A DNA stretch of 64,000 nt from Akkermansia muciniphila (GCA_945861415.1 CAMAUV010000013.1:1-64000); one strand, 5' to 3'. Shown: positions 1 to 8,680, numbered from the stretch's first letter. Translations and numbers: made by a program. Notes: a model not told the origin generated them from the sequence alone.

Positions 1-2
1 CC

Positions 3-116
3 CGGACCGAGATCTTCGACTTCATCGAAGCCTACTACAACACCCACCGCAAACACTCCTCCCTCGGCTACCTCACCCCGGCCAAATTCGAGGCTGATTT
101 AAACACCATCAACTAA
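3..116 (+). mobile_element. IS3-family transposase, C-terminal end (cut by window edge)
   Basis: The first 37 codons read as the end of an IS3-family DDE transposase (OrfB, integrase core). The stretch EAYYNTHRKHSSLGYLTP is the hallmark just after the catalytic Glu, where the protein reads Y-N-x-x-R-x-H-S-x-L-x-Y-x-T-P. It stops at TAA 114-116. The rest of the element lies outside the window, so whether the copy is intact cannot be judged. Confidence 0.9.
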
Positions 117-118
117 CA

Positions 119-149
119 AAAATTTGGTCCAAAAATCCGTTGCATCTCA
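119..149 (+). repeat. Probable right terminal inverted repeat of the IS3-family element
   Basis: Just after the transposase stop, the reverse complement begins TGAGATGCAACGG and continues into TTTTTGGACCAAATTT. IS3-family ends start with TG and often carry a TTTGGACC block, so the element probably ends near 149. The left end is not in the window, so the pairing cannot be verified. Confidence 0.45.
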
Positions 150-247
150 TGCCACTCGTTTTTCGATGGAGAATGAATAACGATCAGCATCACACGTCTC
201 CGAATCCGGTCAGCCGAATTAATCTTAACCCTTAGCTTCCTCCCCAG

Positions 248-556
248 ATGAAAAAACTTCTTCGTCCAGTAACCGTTTCACTTACCGCGACGCTATTCGC
301 CTCCTGCACTTCTCCCTATCAGGCCCAAATGGGAGCGCTCAATCAGGCTTACAGCCGCGGCGACATTTCTGATTACGAATACCGTCAGAATATGACCCGC
401 ATGCAAATCAATGATGCCGGGTGGCAGCAAAATCAGGCGAATGCGGCCACCGCCGCTGCACTGGTTGGGGCCGTAGCCATCGGTGCCGTAGCGTTGAGCA
501 ATGGCAGCCGACATCGTCACTATCACCACCACCACCGCCCAAGGTGCCGGTGGTAG
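248..556 (+). CDS. Small secreted or lipid-anchored protein of unknown function
   Basis: A 102-residue protein with a basic N-terminus (MKKLLRP), a short hydrophobic segment and LFASC at residues 16-20, a lipobox-like motif (the residue at -3 is Phe, which is atypical). The segment GDISDYEYRQNM resembles the short helical motif seen at the ends of many small lipoproteins (SHOCT-like), and an Ala/Gly-rich hydrophobic stretch follows (about residues 65-84). The C-terminus is His-rich (HRHYHHHHRP). Function unknown. It stands alone between the IS end and a convergent gene. Frame and signal sequence make it likely to be real, but no Shine-Dalgarno sequence is visible upstream of the ATG. Confidence 0.55.
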   Translation: MKKLLRPVTVSLTATLFASCTSPYQAQMGALNQAYSRGDISDYEYRQNMTRMQINDAGWQQNQANAATAAALVGAVAIGAVALSNGSRHRHYHHHHRPRCRW

Positions 557-641
557 CCGTCGGCATCGTCAGCGATTCTTCAAAAACAAAGAACCCCGGC
601 AGGCGGCTGCCAGGCCTATTTCATTTGGAACGGAAGGGATT

Positions 642-669
642 CTCAAGCGGCTTAGCCTTCGTGCTTGAG
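642..669. terminator. Hairpin between convergent genes, possible weak terminator
   Basis: CTCAAGC (642-648) pairs with GCTTGAG (663-669) around a 14-base loop, three bases past the stop of the CNB gene. On the plus strand the stem is followed by TATTTAA. No long T tract is present, so termination efficiency is uncertain. Confidence 0.35.
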
Positions 670-672
670 TAT

Positions 673-1116
673 TTAATCCGCGAGACGCTCATTGCCTTTC
701 CGGGCGCGGCGTCCCACCAGTTTGAGAATGGCCTTGAGGATTTCGGTCCCGGCCACGGGATGGCTTTCGAGAAACGCTTCGAATGCATCGCTGGAAATAC
801 TCCAAACGACGCTTGGGGTGCGTGAAGTCACTGCCGCGCTGGCGATGGCGTCGTGTTCAAGGAAACCCATTTCGCCCACTGTTTCCCCCTCCTGCACATA
901 GCCAAGGGGCACGATTTCTGCTGGAGTGCGGAGAGTGACCTGCAGTTCGCCGGCCACGACAATGTGCAGCGAGGTGGCCGGACCGCCCTGCCCTACCACG
1001 ACGCTACCCTTCAAGTAAGCGGCAAATTTACCGAAGCCACTGAGTGCCTCGCGCGCGGAGGACGACGCACCGGCGAGAACGCCGGTGACAGGAAGGGAGT
1101 GCGGAGTAAGATTCAT
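673..1116 (-). CDS. Cyclic-nucleotide-binding (CNB) domain protein, single domain
   Basis: A 147-residue protein that is essentially one CNB beta-barrel (Crp/PKA regulatory fold): the core reads GELQVTLRTP, GYVQEGETVGEMGFLEHD and SAAVTSRTPSVVWSI, followed by two helices ending in basic residues. There is no helix-turn-helix domain, so it is not a Crp-type regulator. In the phosphate-binding cassette (GETVGEMGFLEHDAIASAAV, about residues 77-96) the conserved Arg that normally contacts the cyclic phosphate (R-S-A) is replaced (A-S-A), so cAMP binding is doubtful and a purely structural or protein-binding role is possible. ATG at 1116 was chosen because the upstream extension has no CNB similarity. 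The partner is unknown. Confidence 0.75.
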   Translation of the reverse strand: MNLTPHSLPVTGVLAGASSSAREALSGFGKFAAYLKGSVVVGQGGPATSLHIVVAGELQVTLRTPAEIVPLGYVQEGETVGEMGFLEHDAIASAAVTSRTPSVVWSISSDAFEAFLESHPVAGTEILKAILKLVGRRARKGNERLAD

Positions 1117-1463
1117 CAAAAAGCAACTTACGCACTTTTCGCCGCTGAGGCAACAGAAAAGCCTCCAGTCCCCGGCCCGACGGTGCTCCCGCCTGCGGGA
1201 AGGGCTTTGCTGATGGGAAAAACCACAGGCGCATTTGCCGGACGGCGTTTGAAGTAGCAGGAGGAGACATTCAGATGCGTCTTGCCGGCGCGGCCGGGCA
1301 TGATGGCTAGGCGGCGACCTACACCGCGGATAACGGCAAAAATATAGACGAGCGTGACACGATCCTCTACGGCAGGCAAAAGTATCAAAACTACCCGGAA
1401 ATGCGCGGTAAAAGGCGGATGCAAATTGCGTTACCTCTATATTACGCAAACTACAAAACACTT

Positions 1464-2762
1464 ATGAACCAACTCATTATTGCCAACCGCCGCTCTTTTA
1501 TCAAAACCGCCTCCGCTGCAGGAGTCGCCGCCGGTATTTCTGCACCCGGACTTGTCTTCGGCGCACCGGATAACCGCAAACTTAAGATCGGCCTGGTCGG
1601 CTGCGGCGGACGCGGGAGCGGTGCCGCCGATGATACGATGTCTGCAGACTCCAATGTGGAACTCTGGAGCTGCGGTGACGTTTATCAAAACGCCATCGAC
1701 GGGGCCGTTCGTAATTTGCAGAATAAATTTAAGGACCGGGTAAACGTCGACGCCTCGCGCCAATTCACCGGCATGGACGCCTATCAAAAGGTGCTAGAAA
1801 GCGGCTGCGACCTTGTCATTCTGGCCACACCTCCCGGATTCCGTCCGGTCCATTTTGAAGCCGCTGTAAATGCCGGAAAGCACATCTTTTGCGAGAAGCC
1901 GATGGCCGTTGATGCTCCGGGTGTGCGCAAAGTGCTGGCCGCCGCGCAGAAGGGGAAAAGCGCCGGTCAGAGTATCGTAGCTGGATTCTGCTGGCGAAAG
2001 AGCGCGTCCCGCGTGGCCGCCATGACCAAGGTGCTCGAAGGCGCCATCGGCGATATCATTCATTACCATGCCACCTACTACACCGGCCCCGTGAAGCCAA
2101 TGGCTCCCGCCAAATCCCGCCCCGACGGCATGAGCGATGTGGAGTGGATGGTGCGAAACTGGTATAACTTCTCATGGCTCTCAGGTGACGGCTATGTGGA
2201 GCAGGCCGTGCATAGTGTGGACAAGGTGGGGTGGGCCTTCGGCGACAAAGACCCCGTTTCCTGCATGAGCAACGGCGGCCGCGCCGTGCCCTTCGCCAAC
2301 GCTGAGGACTACAACATCTTCGACCACTTCTCCTGCGTCTATGACTACGGTGACGGCCGCTACGCCACCATCAGCAGCCGCCAGATCCCGCAGTGCGACG
2401 GGGAAAATGCCGACTACATCACTGGCACGAAGGGTCAGTGCATCATCAATGGCGACCGAGTGATGATTACCGGCGAAAACCGCTGGAGATTCGACAAGTC
2501 CACGGACAACAATATGTACGTGAACGAGCACATCGAAATGTATGCCGGGCTGCGCGCCGGTAAGCCGGTGTATGATGGCGACTGGATGTGCCACAGCACG
2601 CTGCTCGGCATCATGGGCCGCGACTCCGCCTACACCGGCAAGCGCCTCACATGGGAACAGATCAGCAACAGCCAGACGGACCTCGCACCCGATGACCTCA
2701 AGTGGGACTCAGCCTTCAAAGCCACCCCCATGCCGCTTCCGGGCGTCACAAAATTCGTCTGA
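1464..2762 (+). CDS. Gfo/Idh/MocA-family oxidoreductase with TAT signal
   Basis: A 432-residue NAD(P)-dependent sugar or polyol dehydrogenase-like protein predicted to be exported folded. RRSFIK at residues 9-14 and the following hydrophobic stretch form a twin-arginine signal. The Rossmann motif is GLVGCGGRGSG (residues 43-53), and the family's EKP motif appears as CEKPMAVD near residue 143. The C-terminal beta-sheet domain (FSCVYDYGDGRY, HIEMYAGLRAGKP) is typical of secreted members in Verrucomicrobia and Planctomycetes, several of which act on 3-keto-sugars or glycosides. The start was set at 1464 because the TAT signal follows directly. The gene is monocistronic and ends in a strong intrinsic terminator. 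The actual substrate cannot be read from the sequence. Confidence 0.93.
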   Translation: MNQLIIANRRSFIKTASAAGVAAGISAPGLVFGAPDNRKLKIGLVGCGGRGSGAADDTMSADSNVELWSCGDVYQNAIDGAVRNLQNKFKDRVNVDASRQFTGMDAYQKVLESGCDLVILATPPGFRPVHFEAAVNAGKHIFCEKPMAVDAPGVRKVLAAAQKGKSAGQSIVAGFCWRKSASRVAAMTKVLEGAIGDIIHYHATYYTGPVKPMAPAKSRPDGMSDVEWMVRNWYNFSWLSGDGYVEQAVHSVDKVGWAFGDKDPVSCMSNGGRAVPFANAEDYNIFDHFSCVYDYGDGRYATISSRQIPQCDGENADYITGTKGQCIINGDRVMITGENRWRFDKSTDNNMYVNEHIEMYAGLRAGKPVYDGDWMCHSTLLGIMGRDSAYTGKRLTWEQISNSQTDLAPDDLKWDSAFKATPMPLPGVTKFV

Positions 2763-2784
2763 TCCGAGTGCCACAAACTCAACC

Positions 2785-2828
2785 GAAGCTCACAGAAGGC
2801 GGTTTCTGTGAGCTTCGCCACTTTTTTC
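2785..2828 (+). terminator. Rho-independent terminator of the Gfo/Idh gene
   Basis: GAAGCTCACAGAA (2785-2797) and TTCTGTGAGCTTC (2804-2816) form a perfect 13-bp stem with a 6-base loop, followed by CTTTTTT. It lies 22 bases past the stop codon. Confidence 0.92.
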
Positions 2829-2905
2829 CTAGGCATTGAGGGACAATGCGCGTGTCAAAAATAATGCCTGAGTGGAATCGTCAGCCACCGAAAAATCTGC
2901 GCACT

Positions 2906-3337
2906 ATGAAAAGAAACCTCCTCCTTGCCTTTTTGGCTGCCGGATGGTGAAGCGGTGCTATTGCACAGAATACGACGGATGATTTTCCAAATGGCCCTCC
3001 GGGCGCAGCGTCGGCCATCATTTCGAATGAAACACCCTCGGCGGCTGTCATAGTCAAGAGTGCGACGTATGTCGATGTCTTCAATTTCTTTGTGGCCAAA
3101 CGATCCGTGCTGACGGTGGATACGGCTGGCAATAAGTATACGAGCGGGATGCTGCGCAGTTCGGGATCAACAGGCGCGAGAACCGCAGGCTGGACGACGG
3201 CGGCTAAGAAAAAGGGCGGCACGGGGAATCTGCCCAATCTGCGGACTTCCAGCCTCAACAGGATCACCGGACTGAATCAGTACGTGCTGCTCCCTTGTAA
3301 GCCGGATTTTGTCCCCGGCGGTTTCCCGCCGCAGTGA
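2906..3337 (+). pseudogene. Secreted protein gene broken by an in-frame TGA
   Basis: ATG 2906 opens MKRNLLLAFLAAGW, a good signal peptide, which is cut by TGA at 2948-2950. The same frame then runs without another stop for 128 codons (SGAIAQNTTDDFPNGPPG onward) to TGA 3335-3337. A cleavage site would fall near AIAQ, right after the stop, so this was one exported protein of about 142 residues. No family is recognised. The end overlaps the 3' end of the RNase P RNA gene on the other strand by about two bases. A selenocysteine is unlikely because the TGA lies inside the signal peptide and there is no evident SECIS hairpin after it. Confidence 0.65.
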
Positions 3338-3727
3338 CGGCCATTCCTCTGACGCCCGCGGTTAAGCGGGCGCCTCCAGCAGTAAAGCCGGATGCAACGA
3401 ACCCGGGAGACATCCGCGGGGTGAACCGCGGGCCAGGCAGGCGGCCTGTTTTCCCTGTTTGTCTTGCACCGCGTGGGGTTTGTCGTGCCCCCGTTCTTGC
3501 GTCCGGGGCGGTGGGCTTTTACTCCGCCGTTTCACCCTTACCGGCGGTGGATACGCAGTCCCTTTTTGAAAAAAGAGACTGTGGAGCCACCGCCGGCGGT
3601 TTGTTTTCTGTGACACTTTCCGTCAGCACCGGCTTACGCCAACACTGCCCGCGTTCGTCACGCGGCACGCTGCCTTGTGGTGTCCGGACTTTCCTCCAGC
3701 GCTCCTTGCGGAGCACCGGCGGCCGTC
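3336..3727 (-). ncRNA. rnpB: RNase P RNA (bacterial class A)
   Basis: The catalytic RNA that matures the 5' ends of tRNAs. Read on the minus strand, it begins with GACGGCC (3727-3721), which pairs with GGCCGTC at its 3' end (3342-3336) to form helix P1. The universally conserved block GGAGGAAAGTCCGGAC is at 3697-3682. CACAGAAAACAAACCGCC lies near 3613-3597, and AAGGGTGAAACGGCGG continuing into AGTAAAAGC at 3539-3515 matches the AGGGUGAAA...GUAAGAGC core. Between them a long A/T-rich hairpin (TCTCTTTTTTCAAAAAGG) looks like an extended P12. The length of about 392 bases is typical. Ends are judged from P1 and are good to a few bases. A GC hairpin just beyond the 3' end lacks a U tract, so the terminator is uncertain. 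Confidence 0.93.
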
Positions 3728-3740
3728 CCGGAAGCAGCAA

Positions 3741-3959
3741 GTGTTCTTCGCACGACAAAAATGGAGCGCAACAGGAGAAGAACATGCGATTCAAGAAGTC
3801 ATCTCGCTCAGGACTGGGTTTCACGCCGCTCTCGCCCCAAGACTCGCCATGGCCATTTCAGATAAAATTAATCCGGCGGATGACCTCACGCCCAGCACCA
3901 TTAACCAGCAACTCCGGGACGCCATCGCCCGCGCCTCGGAAGAACTCTTCCGCAGCTAG
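3741..3959 (+). other. Possible small CDS or C-terminal gene remnant
   Basis: An open stretch with coding-like codon choice ends in IRDKINPADD-like acidic helices: the last part reads MAISDKINPADDLTPSTINQ and then QLRDAIARASEELFRS before TAG 3957-3959. It could be a 72-residue protein starting at GTG 3741, or the tail of a dead gene whose front was lost where rnpB now lies. There is no clear ribosome-binding site and no recognised family. The stretch covers most of the space between rnpB and the glycosylase gene, including where the rnpB promoter should be. Confidence 0.25.
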
Positions 3960-4037
3960 CCCACGTGGCAGTAAATCCGCAGAGCCCGCAACACGCACAG
4001 GAAAATCACATGGAGGCGACGGAGGCAGCGACCACCT

Positions 4038-4757
4038 TCAAAGCACTCCCGCCTCCCGCAGTGACTTCATGGCGGCACCGGACCAGTCTTTGTTGGCCGC
4101 GGGATTGGCCGGGCTGGGGTGCGGGATACGCGCAATGCGGCGGTCCGGAGCCACTTGTCTAAAACAGGCCTCGGCAAACCCGCCAACTCCTACGAGCCAA
4201 TCGGGCTCGAGGGCAGCGATTACCCGCTTGAGGTGTTCGTTGCAGGCTTTGGTCACCGGTGCCAGTTCCGCAGCGGACAGCTTGTCCGGCGTGATGTTGG
4301 AGCCACTGTCACTCATCCAAACGAGCGGGCAGAAATTGACGGCAAAGTGCTCCCTAAAAAAGGCATCTGCGGTCCCAAACGTTTCTTTCGCCCAGCCCCA
4401 GAGTCGGCGTCCGCTGACTTCCGAGCGGGAGCAGGCGAATCCGGTCACAGGGCGTTTGGGGTGCTCCCGTTGAGGGCGTTCAACCGGTTCACTAATACCC
4501 ATCCAGTCGCGCACTGCAGCGATTTCTCCGAAAGGCACGCCGGTCTGTGCCATTCCGAACGGGCCTGGATTCATGCCGAGAAAAAGTACGCGCTTTTTCC
4601 CGCCCGCAAATTTCCTGATAAAGGCCTCATGAGGCCGCCGCGCATATTCCAATGGATTATAGATGTGGGTGACCGGCAGTGAAAAACGCAGCGGTCGCAA
4701 TGCCGCGCAGAGTTCGTTTCCAGCGGCGAGGAGTTGGTCCGGAATGAGATTGGCCAT
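4038..4757 (-). CDS. Single-strand-selective uracil-DNA glycosylase, SMUG1 type
   Basis: A 239-residue base-excision repair enzyme that removes uracil and oxidised pyrimidines from DNA. The signature GMNPGPFGMAQTGVPFGE is at residues 61-78 (water-activating N63 motif of the SMUG family), and the C-terminal H-P-S-P-A-N-P loop (near residue 218) is the DNA-intercalating HPSPRN-type motif. Length and domain fit bacterial SMUG1 (family 3), found scattered among proteobacteria, planctomycetes and verrucomicrobia. ATG 4757 was preferred to the upstream TTG, which adds only 11 unconserved residues. It is monocistronic; its 3' neighbour on the other side is the RNase P RNA, also on the minus strand. 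Confidence 0.9.
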   Translation of the reverse strand: MANLIPDQLLAAGNELCAALRPLRFSLPVTHIYNPLEYARRPHEAFIRKFAGGKKRVLFLGMNPGPFGMAQTGVPFGEIAAVRDWMGISEPVERPQREHPKRPVTGFACSRSEVSGRRLWGWAKETFGTADAFFREHFAVNFCPLVWMSDSGSNITPDKLSAAELAPVTKACNEHLKRVIAALEPDWLVGVGGFAEACFRQVAPDRRIARIPHPSPANPAANKDWSGAAMKSLREAGVL

Positions 4758-4888
4758 GCTGGCAGGTTGCAGGCGCGGGGCGGGACGCAAGCGCAGCGCT
4801 TTACTTCCTTTTGGCTTGCAGCATCATCCTCAGAGCCACTGCAACCTCCGGCACTTGAGACCCCTGCCCATCACTGCCCTTTTAGCCG

Positions 4889-5203
4889 ATGCGCTGGATA
4901 ACCCACAAACCATCCTTCTGCGTCGAGGGCGATGCCCAAGCCATGAAACGCATTGCCTCCTCCCGGAGAGAAGTCTTTCGAGCGGGGCGCGAAGGGCTCG
5001 CCGGGACCAATACCTACGCCGCGGCTTATCTCATCGCAGCCCGCTGCATGGACACCCTGCGCGAGATGACTTCCTGCAAGGATAACAAAGTGGTATATGT
5101 CCCCTGCGAAGCCACAGGTGTTCTGGGGGCACTTGGCAGCATGAAGTCGATTTCCGAGGAAATGCCGAAACCAACAGGCGGGTCGCTTCCGCACGTTAGT
5201 TGA
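4889..5203 (+). pseudogene. C-terminal remnant of an SPFH/band 7 (stomatin-like) protein
   Basis: The 104-codon reading frame matches only the end of an SPFH/band 7 membrane protein. AEGDAQAMKRI-like sequence (EGDAQAMKRIASS) is followed by REGLAGTNTYAAAYLIAARCMDTLREM, which corresponds to the oligomerising helix (Y-L-x-A-L-R-E), and DNKVVYVPCEATGVLGALG is the conserved strand near the C-terminus. The N-terminal membrane segment and the whole SPFH domain are missing, so the gene is dead. The real similarity starts near 4925; the ATG at 4889 is probably fortuitous. Confidence 0.7.
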
Positions 5204-5304
5204 TGCCCAAAACCCACCAGGCCACGTATCATTAGCAGGACTTAATGCCTCCTACAGCCGCCTAGACAGATCGGGAGAGAGACTCATAGTCAGCTGCCAA
5301 ATTC

Positions 5305-7296
5305 ATGAAGCTCATCAAACTCGCCGCCGCTGTGCTTAACCAGACTCCGCTCGACTGGCGGGGGAATCATGCCCGCATCGCCGCGGCCATTTCAGAAGCA
5401 AGGAAGCGCGGAGCATCGGTCGTGTGCCTCCCGGAACTGTGCATCACCGGCTACGGGTGCGAAGACGCGTTTCATTCCCCCGCCGTGCACCGCAAGGCAT
5501 GGCAGCAGCTGAAATCCCTGCTCCCTCTGACAAAAGGCATGGTCGTCACGCTGGGACTGCCGGTGATGCATCAGAAGGGCATCTTCAACTTTGCCTGCCT
5601 CGTCGTGGATGGTCGCATCGCTGGGTTCACCGGAAAGCGATTCCTCGCGGGCGATGGCATTCACTATGAGCCGCGGTGGTTCAAGGCATGGCCAGAGGGT
5701 GTCCAGAGTGAGATCGAAGAAGAAGACGGCACCCGTTACCCCTGCGGTGATCTATATTTTGAAGTGGGCGGGGTGAAGCTCGGATTCGAGATTTGTGAGG
5801 ACGCGTGGGTCGCTAATCGGCCTGGCATCGGACTTGCGCTCAAAGGCGTGGACATTATCCTTAATTCCAGCGCCAGCCACTTTGCGTTTGGTAAAAATGA
5901 AATCCGGAAGCGCTTCGTTCTGGAAGGCAGCCGGGCCTATAGTGCAAGCTATGTGTATGCCAATCTCTTGGGCAACGAATCCGGACGCGCCATCTTTGAC
6001 GGGGAAGCCATGATCGCCACCCGCGGGCATCTCTGCGCCTCCAGCGAGCGCTTCTCGTATGATGAGTGGCAGATCGTCACGGCTCAAGTGGACGTCGAGG
6101 CCACGCGCATGAATCAGGCGCGCACCGCGAGTTACCATCCCAACCTTGCGGCCGAAGACCATGAACTTGTGAAGATCGACTTCAAATGGCCGCAACTCGA
6201 ACCGGAGCAGACCGAAGCAAAGATGCCAGCGTGGGAGCACTCAGCGGATTTGAAGGAAGAAGAGTTCAGCAGGGCGGTGCCGCTGGCGCTGTTCGATTAC
6301 ATGCGTAAGAGCCGGTCGCTCGGATTTGTAGTGAGCCTGAGCGGCGGAGCGGACAGTGCTGCCGTTTCGGTGCTCGTGCGGCTCATGACAGAATTCGCCC
6401 TGAATGAACTCGGCGCGGAAAAGCTTCGGGCCAAGCTCGCCCATGTGCCGGGGCTCGCGACCGCCGCTACTCCCGAAGAATTCACGGCGGCTTTGCTCAC
6501 CACAGCCTATCAGGCCAGCGCCAACAGCGGCAAAGTCACGCGGGCGGCGGCAAAAACGATCGCCGCAGCCGTAGGCGCCCGCCACAAGGAATTCAACATA
6601 GCAAAGCAGATCAGCGCTTACACGCAAATGGTGGAAGCCGGACTGGGCCGCGCCCTCACGTGGCAAACGGATGACATCGCGCTCCAGAATATCCAAGCCC
6701 GAGTGCGCAGCCCTGGCATCTGGATGATGGCCAACGTCCTCGGCGCGTTGCTGCTGGCGACGTCCAACCGCAGCGAGGCCGCAGTGGGTTACGCCACTAT
6801 GGACGGCGACACCAGCGGCGGACTCAGCCCCATCGCTGGCATCGACAAGGCATGGCTGCGGGAATGGCTTCGCTGGATGGAGGCCAAAGGCCCGCAAGGC
6901 CTGCATCCCTTCCCGGCTCTTAAAGCGATCAATGTGCAGGCTCCCACCGCAGAACTCCGTCCACAAGAAAACCATCAGACGGACGAGGCCGACCTCATGC
7001 CCTATTCGTTGCTGGATGCCATCGAACGTGCCACCATTCGAGACAAACATGCTCCGCTGGAAGTCTGGCAGCTCATGTGCCTCCAGTTTCCGCAGTATGA
7101 AAAGCGGCAGCTCGGCGCTTGGGTCGAGCGATTCTTCACTCTCTGGTGCCGCAACCAATGGAAGCGCGAGCGCTTCGCTCCGAGCTTTCACCTCGACGAC
7201 GAAAACCTCGACCCGAAGACGTGGTGCCGCTTCCCCATCCTCAGTGGCGGCTATGTGCTGGAACTGGAGGAACTGCGTGCCGCAGCCGGAATGTAG
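5305..7296 (+). CDS. nadE: Glutamine-dependent NAD+ synthetase
   Basis: The last step of NAD biosynthesis: deamido-NAD + glutamine + ATP give NAD, glutamate, AMP and PPi, in the cytoplasm. The 663 residues hold two domains. Residues 1-280 are a nitrilase-type glutaminase with the triad E44 (LPELCITGYG), K111 (GKRFLAGDG) and C164 (FEICEDAW). From about 320 onward is the synthetase, with the PP-loop SLSGGADS (344-351) and the later segment YATMDGDTSGGLSPI. The length is typical of the two-domain form, so no separate ammonia source is needed. It is followed by tyrS after 59 bases and may be co-transcribed with it. NadK, which acts on its product, is encoded at 36333-37199. Confidence 0.97.
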   Translation: MKLIKLAAAVLNQTPLDWRGNHARIAAAISEARKRGASVVCLPELCITGYGCEDAFHSPAVHRKAWQQLKSLLPLTKGMVVTLGLPVMHQKGIFNFACLVVDGRIAGFTGKRFLAGDGIHYEPRWFKAWPEGVQSEIEEEDGTRYPCGDLYFEVGGVKLGFEICEDAWVANRPGIGLALKGVDIILNSSASHFAFGKNEIRKRFVLEGSRAYSASYVYANLLGNESGRAIFDGEAMIATRGHLCASSERFSYDEWQIVTAQVDVEATRMNQARTASYHPNLAAEDHELVKIDFKWPQLEPEQTEAKMPAWEHSADLKEEEFSRAVPLALFDYMRKSRSLGFVVSLSGGADSAAVSVLVRLMTEFALNELGAEKLRAKLAHVPGLATAATPEEFTAALLTTAYQASANSGKVTRAAAKTIAAAVGARHKEFNIAKQISAYTQMVEAGLGRALTWQTDDIALQNIQARVRSPGIWMMANVLGALLLATSNRSEAAVGYATMDGDTSGGLSPIAGIDKAWLREWLRWMEAKGPQGLHPFPALKAINVQAPTAELRPQENHQTDEADLMPYSLLDAIERATIRDKHAPLEVWQLMCLQFPQYEKRQLGAWVERFFTLWCRNQWKRERFAPSFHLDDENLDPKTWCRFPILSGGYVLELEELRAAAGM

Positions 7297-7355
7297 TATC
7301 TTGCACTCTTCCTTCTGGCGCTTTAGGCAGGGCACATTCCTTCCCTTTCTAACAC

Positions 7356-8639
7356 ATGGACATATTTCACGAACTCACATGGCGCGGCCTTCTCGACGAC
7401 TACACCGGACGCACGGACGGTGGCGATGACGCACTGCCCGCCCGCCTGCGCACCGGCGGAGTGACGCTCTACTGCGGATTTGATCCCACCGCAGACTCGC
7501 TCCACGTCGGCAGTCTTGTGCCGTTGTTAGCGCTGCGTCGCTTCCAAATGGCAGGTCATCGCCCTATAGCCGTCGCCGGTGGAGCCACGGGGAGTATCGG
7601 CGACCCCAGCGGCAAGACTCAGGAGCGCCAACTTCTGACGAAGGATCAAATCGCCGCCAACGTGCAGGCTATCCGCCCGCAACTCGCAAGGCTGCTTGAT
7701 TTTGAAGCAGAGAGGAATCCAGCGCGTCTCGTGGACAACGCCGACTGGCTCGGACCGGTCAGTTTCCTCGATTTCCTACGCGATGTCGGCAAGCACTTCA
7801 CGGTGAACCAAATGGTGGCCAAGGAATCCGTCCGCGCGCGCATGGAGGACCGCGATGTGGGCATCAGCTACACAGAATTCAGCTACATGCTGCTCCAGGC
7901 CTACGACTTTTACTACCTCGCACGGGCCTACAGCTGCGAACTGCAAATCGGCGGCAGCGACCAGTGGGGCAATATCACCGCGGGCATGGAACTCATCCGC
8001 AAGAAGCTGGAGAAAAAAGCATGGGGCCTCACCATGCCGCTCATCACCAAGGCGGACGGCACGAAGTTCGGTAAAACCGAGAGCGGCACCATCTGGCTGG
8101 ACCCAAAACGTACCAGCGTTTACCAGTTCTACCAGTTCTGGATCAACACCGACGACCGCGATGTCGTGCGCTATTTGAAATACTTCACGTTCCTCACCGA
8201 GGCAGAAGTCACTGCGCTCGAAGCCACCCACGCCGCCAATCCCGGTGCCCGGGAAGCCCACCAGTCGCTCGCCAAAGCCGTGACCACACTCATGCACGGC
8301 GAAGCCGCCTGTGCCGAAGGCCAACGCGCCAGCAGCATCCTGTTCGGCGGCAGCCTAGATGGCATCACCGCCGCCACACTGGAAATTCTGCGAGGAGAAA
8401 TCCCCACAGCAGCCGCACCGCTCGCCGCCGGTCTACCTCTTACAGAAGCCCTCGTAACCGCCGGTCTCAGCCCCAGTAAAGGCCAGGCGCGCAAGGACAT
8501 CGAAGGAGGCGGCATCTACGTGAACGGCCAGCGCATCCAGGACGCCGCCCGCACCCTCTCTGCCGACGACCTCTTGCACGGCACCGCCGTCCTTCTGCGG
8601 AAGGGCAAGCGCTCCTACGCGCTGCTCACCGCAGCATAA
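7356..8639 (+). CDS. tyrS: Tyrosyl-tRNA synthetase
   Basis: Charges tRNA-Tyr with tyrosine. The 427-residue class I synthetase has YCGFDPTADSLHVGSLVPL, with HVGS (residues 50-53) as the HIGH motif, the tyrosine pocket region QIGGSDQWGNI, and KFGKTESGTIWL (KMSKS equivalent, near residue 236). A C-terminal S4 RNA-binding domain follows (ALVTAGLSPSKGQARKDIEG, then GIYVNGQRI), which binds the long variable arm of tRNA-Tyr. The start ATG 7356 is directly followed by conserved sequence. No T-box leader is visible between it and nadE. Confidence 0.97.
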   Translation: MDIFHELTWRGLLDDYTGRTDGGDDALPARLRTGGVTLYCGFDPTADSLHVGSLVPLLALRRFQMAGHRPIAVAGGATGSIGDPSGKTQERQLLTKDQIAANVQAIRPQLARLLDFEAERNPARLVDNADWLGPVSFLDFLRDVGKHFTVNQMVAKESVRARMEDRDVGISYTEFSYMLLQAYDFYYLARAYSCELQIGGSDQWGNITAGMELIRKKLEKKAWGLTMPLITKADGTKFGKTESGTIWLDPKRTSVYQFYQFWINTDDRDVVRYLKYFTFLTEAEVTALEATHAANPGAREAHQSLAKAVTTLMHGEAACAEGQRASSILFGGSLDGITAATLEILRGEIPTAAAPLAAGLPLTEALVTAGLSPSKGQARKDIEGGGIYVNGQRIQDAARTLSADDLLHGTAVLLRKGKRSYALLTAA

Positions 8640-8680
8640 AATTTCTTGGCCCTTCTTCGTTTAAATGCTACTTTCGGGCC

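Noticed and set aside
2948-2950. TGA as selenocysteine or as a reassigned codon
   Set aside because: It lies within the signal peptide with no evident SECIS hairpin, and TAG and TAA interrupt other genes in the same window.
3334-4473. A long plus-strand frame through the rnpB region
   Set aside because: The first part is antisense to the RNase P RNA and the last part antisense to the SMUG glycosylase gene; the translation is Ser/Arg/Pro-rich without any domain.
6241-7335. A 364-codon open frame opposite nadE
   Set aside because: Antisense to the conserved synthetase domain; no recognisable domain and no start signal.
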